Assembly (NCBI GenBank): GCA_013399305.1
Contig: VXAI01000038.1
Location: 2,862,639-2,926,638 of the forward strand
DNA: 64,000 bases
Source of the DNA: Rostratula benghalensis
Lineage: Eukaryota > Chordata > Aves > Charadriiformes > Rostratulidae
Direction of reading: 5' to 3'
Shown here: in pieces, positions 14,601 to 23,700 of the stretch
How positions within the stretch are numbered: the stretch's first letter is position 1
How the letters are laid out: the number at the start of each line of letters is the position of its first letter
Position numbers and translations under genes: made by a program
The notes under the pieces: model-generated
Told to the model about the DNA's origin: nothing
Database searches by the model: none
The model's input: the letters and a program-made list of their open reading frames with translations, nothing else

Positions 14601-17600
14601 GAGATGCTCAGTGTTGCTACTTTAATTAAGGGGTTTCTTCCATGGCTGACAACCAAACAGAACATTTTCTGACTCATCTCAAAGATTTCAGGTACTCAAT
14701 ATAGTATGCTATTCATTCAGCTCTGTGTATTTCCTTTGGTATTCAACTCACCTGACAAAATTCAGAATCCCCTTCCTTTGGTTTTCTTCTCAACCAGTTT
14801 GAGGTATTTAGCCAAAACCAGTTTGGTGGTTTTGAGCCCTTTTTTCCTCAACATTCAGAAACCAGAGACCGATACTCTCCCATCATATTTTTCAGATGTC
14901 ATGGATAACACCTAAATTTATCAAAGGTATATATTCCACAGCAGTTTTGAAAAGAAAATTATTGTGATACACTCCATTACTATTAACATTTCCCAAAGCT
15001 TCAGCCACTGTTTGAACCAGTCCTTTCTGCAGTTTCTCAGGTATCATAGTTTCTGCAGAAAGCAGCAATGTATCTCATTGCATCATCTTGAATTCACTGT
15101 TTGGGGTATGTCTCACTCAGAAGAGAAGCGGAGCTGAAACATTCACATTCTTCTCTGCTGATCGCTCTACAATCTTAGCTCTTTGGCATTTTTTATTCAC
15201 CCTGCTGCTCATGAAGACTTCCACAGTACGAGTACTTGGTATATTTATAAAGAAAAAGAAAAGCCACAGTTCATTCAGATTTTATGCCTAGTGAATATTG
15301 TAGCAGCTGCACAGGTATAATTGCAAGTCAATGACAGGGCACAAGCAAGAGGCCAAAGAAGTGCCAGTTCAAACACAACCATTCCTTCATACTACAAGGT
15401 ACATCTGACAGTTGTTGAAAGTGTGAAAGCACAGTTAAGATCAAATAATGAAATACTAATAAAATGTCAGGAGGTGAAGGTGACAAACTAAACAGATAGT
15501 GCAAGCACATGCCAACCCCTAAATCACCTAATAAACAATAGGTTACACAAGTAAACCAAAACAACTTCCACTAACTACAGAAATCACAGTACAGCACAGA
15601 GTCCCAGTCTTCAGTTTACCGTTACAGATTTGGGGGTATACCGACACTTTGTGCCCTAACGGACAGACAGAGACAACTACGACAAATAAGAAATTGCTTC
15701 CTCCACAGACTAGACTCAGACAACGACTTCTGAAGATCAATGTTTTCATATGTGATAAAGTTCAATGTCTCATTACAATAACCTCAAATACTCTGCAGGT
15801 CTTCCAAGAAGAGAATGCAGCTAGAGCAAGTCAGTCACTAATGTGCACCAAAACATCCATCTGATGGCATAATAGGAACATCACACAAAGCTGGTTTATA
15901 ATATACTTTAGCTGGATTTAAGGACAGCCCTGATCTCAGTGTGATTGATCTGCATTTTAAGATCTACATATCAATTGTTTTGGTAAACTTTAGGACACTT
16001 CAGAATCAGGTAATAATTTATTTTTTTTTTCACCAATGTTTTTTATCTGTTTTGAAACTGTATTTTCAACATTTTATCTGGTTCACCCCATCACTACAGA
16101 CCTGCAGTCTAAGAACTAGCAAAGCTGTACAGAACAGAGCACTTGAGTACCTTCTGTAAGAGAGTACACATGCTCCTGCATACTGTCTATATAGTCATAA
16201 ATTCAACAAAATTCAACACAACAATGCCTAGTAAGATTGAAAACACACATAAAGCTAATTTAAGAAATAATTCTTAATATTGGAAATAGTTGTTTCCAAT
16301 TGCTAGATTGCTCTAATAGTACCCCATCAAGGTGATTATGTAACCACTTAAAACGGAAAACCCAAGTTCTCATGCACACAAAAAAGTGGTGCTACCACAA
16401 TCAAGGATTAGAAACTGTAAGAAATACACAGGAGGACTACAAACTGAAGCAGAACTTATGAAAATAAAAGCAATCCTCAGCACTTTTCTACTGCTATAGC
16501 CTTCTTTTTGATGCAAGAATTACACATCTTCTACCATACATAATCCATATTCAGACATTATCATTTGCACTATTTAAATCAAGCTAACATTATTCTCCTA
16601 GATATCATCATCATTTAGATATTTTACTTTGACACACAAGCAAATATATAATGTCATACTGTAAATCCCAGAGAGCAGTTCATGTGGTAATAGGGACAAA
16701 ACTTTTAAGTACTTGGACAAACAATCAAAAATCTGCAACGTATTTACCCACTAAAGTCTACAATATTTTTTTCCTTCCTCTTTCTTTATTTCTTCTTACC
16801 CCCCTCAATCCTTGGCTATGTTGCCAGCTTTTGAAATCTCCTTTCCTCTTGCTGTAACATATCTGGACAATATTAACAGCAAAATGAGGTTAGAAGTCTT
16901 GGTATTAAGTTCATTCGAGACACACTTGAACTGTTTAAGGCCAGGCTGGATGGGGCTTTGAACAACCTGGTCTAGGGGAAGGTGTCTCTGCCCCATGGTG
17001 GGGGGTTTGGAACTTGATGATCTTTAAGGTCCCTCCCAACTCTAACCATTCTCTGATTCTATTTGAAAACAAAATACTGATAGAAAACATGGTTTCTCTG
17101 ACATTTTCCCTACACATCACATGGTAATCTGAATCACATTATTTTTCTGCAGTGGTACATGAGACTGCATGTCTACTACTACGTGGACTGCTAACTCTTC
17201 AAGTGAACATCAACCAAGATCATTCTGTAAATTCAATCACTAAATTCACTTACAAAGAACATCTAAAATCAAAGAAACATATATCTCTAATTTTGCAGTG
17301 TTTTAGCAAATTTGCACTAAACCAAGCATTCTGTAAACAAGCACATAATATATGCTGGGCACAGCAAGACAGTGAGAGGCTGCACAAAAAAACCAAACAG
17401 GAACCTATACCAATTCAATATCCTCTCAACAGCACGTTGTCTCTCGCACCAAATGAAGAATATGGGGTATATTCTAGCTAGCTGTTGTGTAAGCCGTACA
17501 AGAGAACACGTCCACTGATCCTAATTGTTTATTTCACTTGCATCCAACCAAAACTCCCAAAATAATGGGAGTTTTGGTTGGATCCAAACCAAAGTAGTTG

Positions 17601-20600
17601 TCTTAGTTGGTTTAGTTTTGGCCCCATCCTCTCACAAAATATCCTGAAACACAGACTAGCCATGGGGCTTAGATGACTGCATATAGCACTCCAGTATATT
17701 GCCAGTAAATTCAAAGTTACCTAGATGCTTAGTTAACCCCTCAAACACAGGCAAGAAACATGGAATAATAAGACAGATTTCATAATTAATTCCTCAGCTG
17801 ATGTTTCTTTCAGTCAGATTGGCCTAAACAATAATGCTTACTATTTTTTACTTTATTAAAGAACGTAAAATATCCTGTAACTTAATTGTTTGGTTTTTTT
17901 GCCCCAGTATACCTGGAAATGTTAGCACAAGCAGTCTTTACTTACCCCATAAATAAATCAATGTTACTTCTGTCTTGATGAGCAATGAAAACTGAAAACT
18001 GTTTACAAGTAAAAAGCTAAAAATAGCCATTTTAACCACCCATTTCCACTCTGACATTTCAGCCAGAAACCCCAACTCTCTTCAGGGAAAAGAACAGTCA
18101 GTAAAACAAGACAACAGCTAATGTTATCCATACTTTTATCCCTCTCTGATCAGCTGACTGGAAACACCAAGGTCACTCAAAGAACCTGATCCTGTTTTTA
18201 GGACAGAAAAAAAATAATTAGGGCAGAAAAAAAATAATATATGCATTTTCTGTAAGTGCAACAGCATTTGAGCAGAAAGTAAATAATTTGATCCCAAGTA
18301 CACTTTCAGTAGAGTATTATCCTACAGCAGCACAAAAAGTAAGGTTTTGTAATAATACTGGCTTTATGTTCAGAACTCAAAAAGAAAAAACAAACCTAAA
18401 CTCTAGTTTGCATCAAGTTTACAATCTACAATCTAGTTCTCTTACCGGGCTTCGTTTTTAACTCAAATTCTCATCTGACAGAAAAGCAAACAAAAAAAAC
18501 CTACACAACAGTCACTCAATGTAGAGCTTGTTTCACATAGAGTGATGGAGTGAGACAGAAAACAACTACAATATTAAAAGCACTTATTGTTCACTGGGTA
18601 CAAACCAAACACATTTTGGGAAATTTGTGAGCAGAAAGTTAATGTGGAACTTTTACCTTTGTCTTTTCTTTTTCAAAACCAGTCCACCCGCTATCCTTCA
18701 GAAAAGTTAGTCTTAGAAGTGCTATATTTTATTCACAGATGTAGTATTTGTTGAACTCAGATAATGTATGTTCAAGTTCTCCAAATAAGTCCGAGTCTGC
18801 ATTTTGCTTCATCTTCCAGAAGTCATGGAAGAGCTAAAAATACTTTATCAAGAAGTGATGAAGTGAAGCAGAGAAATAAAAACTAACCTCATGCTGTGCA
18901 CCTTGAACTATTTTTGAATCTAAAATAATTGTTTAATTATATTTGACCAGCCTCCTGGCTAAAAAAAAAAATTAAAAAGTCATAAAACAATACTAGGAGA
19001 AAAGAAAAAAGTGCAAGGAAGGCAATTATGAAGCTTTTGTAAACTAACAAAGAAGGATACTTGTCAGACCAAAACAGCAGAAATATGTTAATTTTTCTGT
19101 CCTTCCACATAGCTTAATACGATTCCGATGAAAAGGCCACACTTCAGTGCTATGCTCAGGGGACACATTAGAAAACTCCCTTTTCTTAGGGACACACAAG
19201 AAATAGTATTCTGAAGGAAGAGATCATCAGGTGGAAAATTACACGCAAAGCTGGGCACACTATAGCACCATCATTAAGTTTATGTTCTAGATTGATGAGA
19301 AAAGCGAACAGGCAACTCACCTTGAGGGAACAGGCAACTCACCTTGAGTTTCACAGAAGTGTAACAACAGAAAATACCTACAGTTGATTAAAAAAACCCA
19401 AAACAACAAACCAACACAGGTTCCTTAAATAGGCATTTGATAAACTAGGAATATTAGGGTTCTCCACTTTTTCCCTTCTCCCCAGCATTGCCTAAGTAAT
19501 CTTTTGGCAAATGATTTTAACATTCACTTTTCACCCGATAGCTTCTTGCTTGTACAATCCATTTTAGAGGCATAACTTGTTTTCTTTGCTAACATTTCAT
19601 TTCCTCCCATCTCAGAACTTGATGAAATCTATTTCTTAGTTCCTCATCTCCCAGTGAAAGCTGACAACAAGTATCAGACAAAATGTAGCTGTCCTGTATG
19701 AAGTAATTCATTTCTGTCAAAGATTAAACTTTTTTTTTCCCGTTAACATAAGATGACTGATATTGTTCAGCAAGATCCCAAAGGGACAATTTAACCACTT
19801 AAGTACCAAGGGAGCTCCAGGACCAGGTTGTCTCCTTCAAGTGCAGTTCGCTGGGTAAAAGCAGCTAAGTGAGATGGAAGCCACTGGAAGGCCTGTTCGT
19901 TTCCTTTCATTGAATTTGAGGCTTTATCTCACTATTTGTAGTCCTAACCAAGTATTTTTTAACTATACATTATTCTGCAAAACGGCAATATTACAAAATT
20001 ACAAATTTGAACAGCTAGAACTTATTCTCTACTCTATACAACACTGACAGAAGTCCTGCAGCATTTTAGGTACGCTTTCCACTTGCTCCTATTCATGACC
20101 TTAACTGTGAACATTTTTTTTTTTTTTAACTGAAATACAGCTCTCATACAACAAGGGCAAAATCCATCAATCTAAACTCAGGCAAATGCAAAACACATGA
20201 CCTCAACATCCACCCTTATAGCAATGAGGGGAGGGAAGGAGAAAAATTAAACAGGCACTTTTAAGATATAAAACAACTCGGCCAAAAACACCTACTTATA
20301 GAGGAACACGGTGATTCACACTTTATAAACGCTTACTCCTCAAATGAGGGTGGCTGACAAGTTCCGACACCGCCCAGAAGTCTCCAGATGACCCTCCCGC
20401 AGAGCTCTTCACCATACCACACAGCCTGGAAAGCCGGAAAACCAGACACCGATGTCCTGTGGGCCCACCCCCGGACGCCATTCCCAACTTCCAGAAGGTT
20501 CGAGCGCTCCCCACCTCAGGTAAATCCAGACATGGCCGGTCCGCTGCTCACCTCCCCCCCGGCGCCCGAAGTCTGCTACGTTTCCCTTCATGTTTGACTG

Positions 20601-20760
20601 AAAAGATGTAGGAAGTTTGCGGATGCGCGGGGTCCGAGTCCCCGCGGGCCCTGGGTGCGGGGGGTTCCCGGGGGCCGCGCTCTCGCCTCACCTCAGAGCC
20701 TAAGGCGGGAACGGGCGGGCGGCGGCGCTGAGGAGAGGGGAGGGCACCCCTGGCCGCGCG
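11435..20760 (-). CDS. Unidentified multi-exon gene, about 176 aa predicted
   Basis: I assembled this gene by eye from splice signals and reading phases. Nine coding segments on the minus strand join into one open frame of 528 bases plus stop: exon phases run 1, 0, 1, 2, 0, 1, 2, 2, and each junction restores the frame. The start codon at 20,589-20,591 has A at -3 and lies beside a CpG-island promoter. The last exon is followed by a polyadenylation signal. The predicted protein is mostly helical and polar, with residues such as EWKLITSSGQITDEHR in the middle and SDAKIAEVRRNFLDSVIPAV at the C terminus. I see no signal peptide; one short hydrophobic stretch (SSALFCTALLVL) comes from the 16.1-kb exon. 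I do not recognise the family and assign no function. The weakest joints are the exon 3 donor and the 16.1-kb exon donor. It could also be a fast-evolving or recently damaged gene. Confidence 0.5.
11449..11454 (-). terminator. Polyadenylation signal AATAAA
   Basis: AATAAA on the minus strand, about 80 bases after the stop codon of the predicted gene, with a GT-rich element just downstream. This fixes the likely end of the transcript. Confidence 0.55.
12499..12534 (-). CDS. Coding exon at 12.5 kb of the unidentified gene
   Basis: This 36-base exon begins after the second of two close AGs (tcatgcag and atgttcag) and ends at the strong donor GCTAAG followed by GTGATA. It encodes LEKDVLSSLLL and leaves in phase 2. 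Using the first AG would put a TGA at the junction, so the second is required. A 17-bp tandem duplication (12,567-12,600) sits just upstream in the branch-point region. Confidence 0.58.
12567..12600. repeat. 17-bp perfect tandem duplication
   Basis: The unit acaaatccatatagcgt occurs twice in a row without mismatch. It lies in the intron about 33-66 bases before the 12.5-kb exon, in the region where the branch point is expected. Confidence 0.85.
12807..12873 (-). CDS. Coding exon at 12.8 kb of the unidentified gene
   Basis: Acceptor gcgggcttttgtag, donor TTCAATG followed by GTATTTC. The exon has 67 bases, phase 1 in and phase 2 out, and encodes DVKSLKQETEIVFLNMIRPI, an amphipathic helical pattern. 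A junction codon GTA (Val) forms with the previous exon and TGT (Cys) with the next. Confidence 0.6.
13228..13297 (-). CDS. Coding exon at 13.2 kb of the unidentified gene
   Basis: The 70-base exon has acceptor cataaatttcag and donor TGTAATG followed by GTAAATG. Only one of its three frames is open; it encodes EWKLITSSGQITDEHR followed by VTINGCN, entering in phase 0 and leaving in phase 1. The mixed polar composition and the fit to the next exon make it one of the better supported exons. Confidence 0.6.
13775..13870. repeat. A/C-rich strand-asymmetric tract
   Basis: The plus strand is nearly G-free; the sense strand of the gene is therefore G/T-rich, with G runs (GGTGGTTGGG, then GGGGG) at 13,831-13,854. 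It lies in the intron between the 16.1-kb and 13.2-kb exons and might be a decayed simple repeat. Confidence 0.6.
16102..16153 (-). CDS. Coding exon at 16.1 kb of the unidentified gene
   Basis: The acceptor tgtactctcttacag is good. The 52 bases enter in phase 2 and leave in phase 0, as the flanking exons require, and encode RYSSALFCTALLVLRLQ, the only hydrophobic stretch of the protein. The donor (CTGCAG followed by GTCTGT) is weak; another GT 15 bases downstream (GATGGG followed by GTGAAC) would add five codons and keep the phase. This is one of the two least certain joints in the model. Confidence 0.38.
16918..17062 (+). mobile_element. CR1 retrotransposon, 3' fragment
   Basis: The segment TTTAAGGCCAGGCTGGATGG, then CTGGTCTAGGGG, then GATGATCTTTAAGGTCCCTC and finally CCATTCTCTGATTCT is the 3' end of the avian CR1 LINE consensus. 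It is 5'-truncated, the usual state of CR1 copies. It lies in an intron of the minus-strand gene, in the opposite orientation to transcription. Confidence 0.9.
17254..17379 (-). CDS. Optional or chance exon, 126 bases
   Basis: A strong acceptor (tttggtttttttgtgcag) and a good donor (TTCTTT followed by GTAAGTG) flank 126 bases that are open in the frame required after exon 4 (phase 2 in, phase 2 out). Because its length is a multiple of three, the gene reads through with or without it. The translation is Cys- and Leu-rich (LSLSCCAQHILCACLQ) and less convincing than the other exons. It may be an alternative cassette, or chance in AT-rich DNA. Confidence 0.25.
17542..17583. repeat. Perfect 18-bp inverted repeat with 6-base loop
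   Basis: atccaaccaaaactccca at 17,542-17,559 is followed by the loop aaataa and its exact reverse complement at 17,566-17,583. The stem does not extend further. It lies in an intron of the minus-strand gene, so it would be present in the pre-mRNA as a hairpin. It is shorter than a usual microRNA precursor. Confidence 0.9.
17946..17991 (-). CDS. Coding exon 4 of the unidentified gene
   Basis: The donor, ATGGG followed by GTAAGTA, is one of the best in the window. The exon encodes FIAHQDRSNIDLFMG and leaves in phase 2. There are two closely spaced acceptors: the one ending ttttcag gives 46 bases and phase 1 entry, matching the short exon 3; one seven bases upstream (ending aaacag) gives 53 bases and phase 0 entry, matching the long exon 3. 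So the two exon 3 endings and the two exon 4 starts are paired in phase. Confidence 0.55.
18201..18239. repeat. 20-bp tandem duplication in an intron
   Basis: Two copies of a unit like gggcagaaaaaaaataatta stand head to tail, differing by one internal base (ggac versus gggc) and at the end. It lies in the intron between exons 3 and 4 and touches no splice signal. Confidence 0.75.
18737..18833 (-). CDS. Coding exon 3 of the unidentified gene
   Basis: The acceptor is tcttgataaagtatttttag. The exon reads LFHDFWKMKQNADSDLFGEL and on through EHTLSEFNKYYI, a clearly coding-like, charged helical composition. Two endings are possible. A weak donor (ATCT followed by GTGAAT, GT at 18,735-18,736) gives 97 bases, phase 1, and joins exon 4 in frame. 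A better donor (ACAAAG followed by GTAAAA, GT at 18,655-18,656) gives 177 bases but carries an in-frame TAA at 18,729-18,731. Strangely, the extension after that stop is also coding-like (DSGWTGFEKEKTK). I prefer the short form because it keeps the gene open. Confidence 0.55.
19306..19349. repeat. 22-bp tandem duplication carrying a 5' splice site
   Basis: Two adjacent copies of a 22-base unit (19,306-19,327 and 19,328-19,349) differ only at the last base. Each contains CTCAAG followed by GTGAGTTGCC on the minus strand, so the strong donor of exon 2 exists twice. The near-identity suggests a recent slippage or duplication event. Confidence 0.85.
19343..19377 (-). CDS. Coding exon 2 of the unidentified gene
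   Basis: A 35-base segment lies between a long T-rich acceptor tract ending in ctgtag and the donor CTCAAG followed by GTGAGT, which is almost perfect. It enters in phase 1 and leaves in phase 0, exactly what exons 1 and 3 need, and encodes IFCCYTSVKLK. The donor region is duplicated in tandem (19,306-19,349), so a second donor 22 bases downstream could lengthen the exon by 22 bases and shift the frame. The exon is small, so the support comes mainly from splice sites and phase. Confidence 0.5.
20552..20597 (-). CDS. Coding exon 1 (start codon) of the unidentified gene
   Basis: The ATG at 20,589-20,591 has A at -3. Thirteen codons (MKGNVADFGRRGG) and one base of the next precede a good donor, GGGGAG followed by GTGAGC, at 20,550-20,551. 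The exon therefore ends in phase 1, and the next candidate exon starts with the two bases needed. Without splicing the frame runs on for 60 codons in GC-rich sequence, which I take as read-through into the intron. The Gly/Arg-rich N terminus is typical of translation out of a CpG island and carries little information on family. Confidence 0.5.
20598..20691 (-). other. Probable 5' UTR intron of the minus-strand gene
   Basis: On the minus strand, GGCTCTGAG is followed by GTGAGG, a near-consensus 5' splice site with GT at 20,690-20,691. Ninety bases further a pyrimidine-rich stretch ends in cttttcag at 20,598, six bases before the ATG. This would be a 94-base GC-rich intron, short but within the range of avian introns. 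If it is not spliced, the same sequence is simply 5' UTR and the protein is unchanged. Confidence 0.4.
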
Positions 20761-20762
20761 GG

Positions 20763-20771
20763 TCTCGCGAG
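20763..20771. promoter_or_regulatory. TCTCGCGAG promoter element
   Basis: The motif TCTCGCGAG followed by C matches the palindromic TCTCGCGAGA element at nine of ten positions. It lies about 170 bases upstream of the proposed start codon, where such elements usually sit relative to transcription starts. Its known binders in vertebrates include ZBTB33-type proteins; binding here is inference. Confidence 0.55.
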
Positions 20772-20791
20772 CCTCAGTGAGGCTGATTTCA

Positions 20792-23700
20792 CCTCAAGAA
20801 AGTAAAAAACCCACCATGGTCTTTCTGAAAAGAAGGTGGCATGCGTGAATTAACTAACTGGTCTGCAGAGTCATATTCGTAAAAGACACCTGAGCTCTGG
20901 AGGGATTACCTAAATAGCTTACTGATTCTCCGAGGAGTGGGAAAACAGACTAACTTGCAGAGAAAGGAACAAACAAACAAACAAAACCCTCTTGCTCTTG
21001 TAAATGACTAAACTCCCTCAGTACTCTGGCAAAAGGGAGGTCTGGTGATAAAATTTGCTGAGCAGGCTGTAAGAGTAAGCATCATGTATTATTTAATTAA
21101 TACCACTTAATTGAATAGTTTTTATAATGGACATTGAAAATAAAAAAATAGAGGCAAAGCTGAGCTTGAAGTTTCCCAAAGAGAGATATGAAATAGAGAA
21201 CAAAACATTTTGGTGCTGGCATCTGATGTTTTCCTCAAGAAATAGAGCTTAATGCCAAAAATACTAGAGAATCAGTGTTTGAAAGGTTAATTAGATTCTC
21301 CATAAGCGTTTCAATTACAGGCATGAGACATGATCCCGTTTAACATGTAACCCAACACATACTATTTGTTTCAGATTTTCTCTGCCACAAGATTTTTCAT
21401 TTGTAGATAAGCATTATTAATCGTAACATCCTCTGACAACTCCCATGTTTACAGCCTAGGTCACCTCTGGAGGCAAAGGGCTACTCTCATCAAGATCTGC
21501 TGGTAAAGCTGTTTCCATCAGCAACAGGAAAACTGCTCTATTCAAGGCAATACGGTAGCCCAGAAGCCAATGATGTGCTGTGTTTCTCACACCAAACCTT
21601 AAACGTGAATTCTGCAAGATGATGCTGTACTTGAAGACCCAAGATATCCTCTGAGTAGCCATGAATTATACACAGAGCTGCCCAACCTTGTTAACTGCAC
21701 AGGATTAGTCATGCAGAAATTCTGGTACGTAGTACACCCTCTGGATTTCATTCTAGTTTCAAATTAGGTGGAAATAGATTTAGTTAAATAAGCATTTGTG
21801 AGATCAGAACTGTTTCAGGTTTTGAAATAAAAGTTTTCTTTCTGAAAATGTAGTTTTAGCAAGATCAGAATATGTTGCAATAATATTCCAATTTTTCCTT
21901 ACTCTGCAAGTAACAAAGCTTCAGTAAGGTAAAAATATTTAGTTAGAATTTCCTTACTTAAGTTTCAGTTAAGTTTCTATAACAGAAAATGTTAAGAGTA
22001 CCTAGAGTGGGTTTAGTAAGTTCCACACTTCAAGTCAAATAGTTCTGAAACATTAAAATACAGTGACATTAGTAGAAGTGAAGGGAAATAGTTTGAGAAT
22101 AAATGGTGCACTACTCGTTTTGGAAACGATACCATGTGATTAAATACGCTTTGCTGCAGTTTAGGGGGGGCTTCCTTATCCATACCAATAATTGATCATT
22201 TTGCTGCCGAATATAATAAGGGCAGAATTCCAGTCAATGTCTACCAGTACTGCAGAACAGTGTTTGTGAGGGAAGATATTGATAAGTAAAAATGCAACAG
22301 GCTCTACACAATATCTGTGTTTTTGCTTTTTGACTTCTGGATTTTTTTTTTCTTTTTGTATGTGCAATTCTGAAAACATTACATTAATACACAGGATAAG
22401 CTTCCCTCAGACTGTTCGAATTAAATCCAAACACCATTTGCCAACACTAAGCAGACTGACATGATGTCTCTGTGTTTCACAGATCTATAGCAGTGAGTCT
22501 AAATTAGTATTCATTCATATAAATGGTGATAGTTGTGTTGTTTTTAGCAGAAGTAGGACTAGATCTCTGAAACAGAATCCAAGGAATAATTTTTTTAAAA
22601 AAAAAAAAAAAGCCCACCAAACTCCCAAAATTTTTTGGTGAAGTTTGCAGCATTTTGTAAAAGTGACTGAAAGCTGAGACAAGCTTGGTGTGAAACAAAT
22701 ACAAATGGCTAGTAAAAATTTCTTTCCTTGCTTCCACATAACTGGGAATTTAGTCCACTTATCTAACAGATGAATGAACAATAGACTCAGTAAGATCAAT
22801 CACCAAGCACACACAGGGTGATTGAAAAAGAACGTAAAAGATCTGCTAGAACTATGGCATTCCATGTTTTACTAGCTGGCCATTTGTAAATGACCAAAGT
22901 TTCTAACTGTATTCTTCAAAATGGAAATAACAGTTTTCCTTTATCCTAAAATTTACTTTTACACAGGATTGGAAAGTTTTCTTTATTGAAATAGGTTATG
23001 TCATAATTTTAATCCAATGTAAAACTCCCTCTGTTCTCAACATTCACCCCATCTCCTAGTGTTAATCCTTATCAAAGCCACAAGTCTCATCCCTGTGGGC
23101 ATTAAAAGAAAATGTTTCCCAGTTTTCGGGATTTGTAACTTCAATTATTTTTGCAATTATTTGCTAAATTCCACTTGTGATCTTGCTCTATAATCCCAGT
23201 TATAGTTCCTGATCAATTATTTGATGCAACTTCAAAACAACAAATCTTAATTTGCACCTCACGCAACATAATGTTGCTCTAAAGGCTGGCTACTTGTAGG
23301 AGTATCTCAAAAACACCCAGAAGTCTTCCCTTGGGATTTAAATCACATGATAATATTTGCATAATTTTGATAATTAGCATAATTAGCAGAGGAATACTTT
23401 ATACTACTGCAATATTTCACTAGTTTTCAGTTTCCTACTAGCAATGCTTTCTACTCTATTCCTGAGATATAGATCAGATCACGGTATTAAGAACAATGGA
23501 TCATACCACAAGGGACATAGATAAAGTTGCAGTCATTTTAAAATTTGCGGAGTACAGAAAGCACCTAGAGGACATAAAGGTCATCCAAATTAAACAAATA
23601 TTACCAATTTGATAAGACTGGATCTGGCAAAGGAAGGTTGTATGTGCATGTGGTAATTCTATCTGAAGTTGCAATTGGGCTGCTTTTTAGGGTACTGTCC

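Larger units (their letters stand above)
20380..20790. promoter_or_regulatory. CpG-island promoter
   Basis: This is the only GC-rich, CpG-dense block in the window. It contains a GC box (GGGCGG, about 20,713-20,719), a run of GCGGCGG, and TCTCGCGAG at 20,763-20,771, nine of ten bases of the palindromic TCTCGCGAGA promoter element known from vertebrate housekeeping, often bidirectional, promoters. No TATA box is seen. The minus-strand gene begins inside it. A plus-strand transcript leaving the same island is possible, because such islands are often bidirectional, but I cannot identify its first exon. Confidence 0.8.

Noticed and set aside
15560..15730. Minus-strand open segment KSLSESSLWRKQFLIC
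   Set aside because: No donor in the required phase; overlaps a second open frame, which suggests chance in a low-stop region.
15790..15832. Minus-strand segment reading LHSLLGRPAEYL between tgctctag and GAG-GTTATT
   Set aside because: Splice sites are passable, but its phases (0 in, 2 out) break the chain to the 13.2-kb exon.
16640..16780. Minus-strand segment reading IFDCLSKYLKVLSLLPHELL, coding-like
   Set aside because: The AG before it follows a purine-rich stretch with no pyrimidine tract, and its phase 0 entry does not fit exon 4. It would need another unseen exon.
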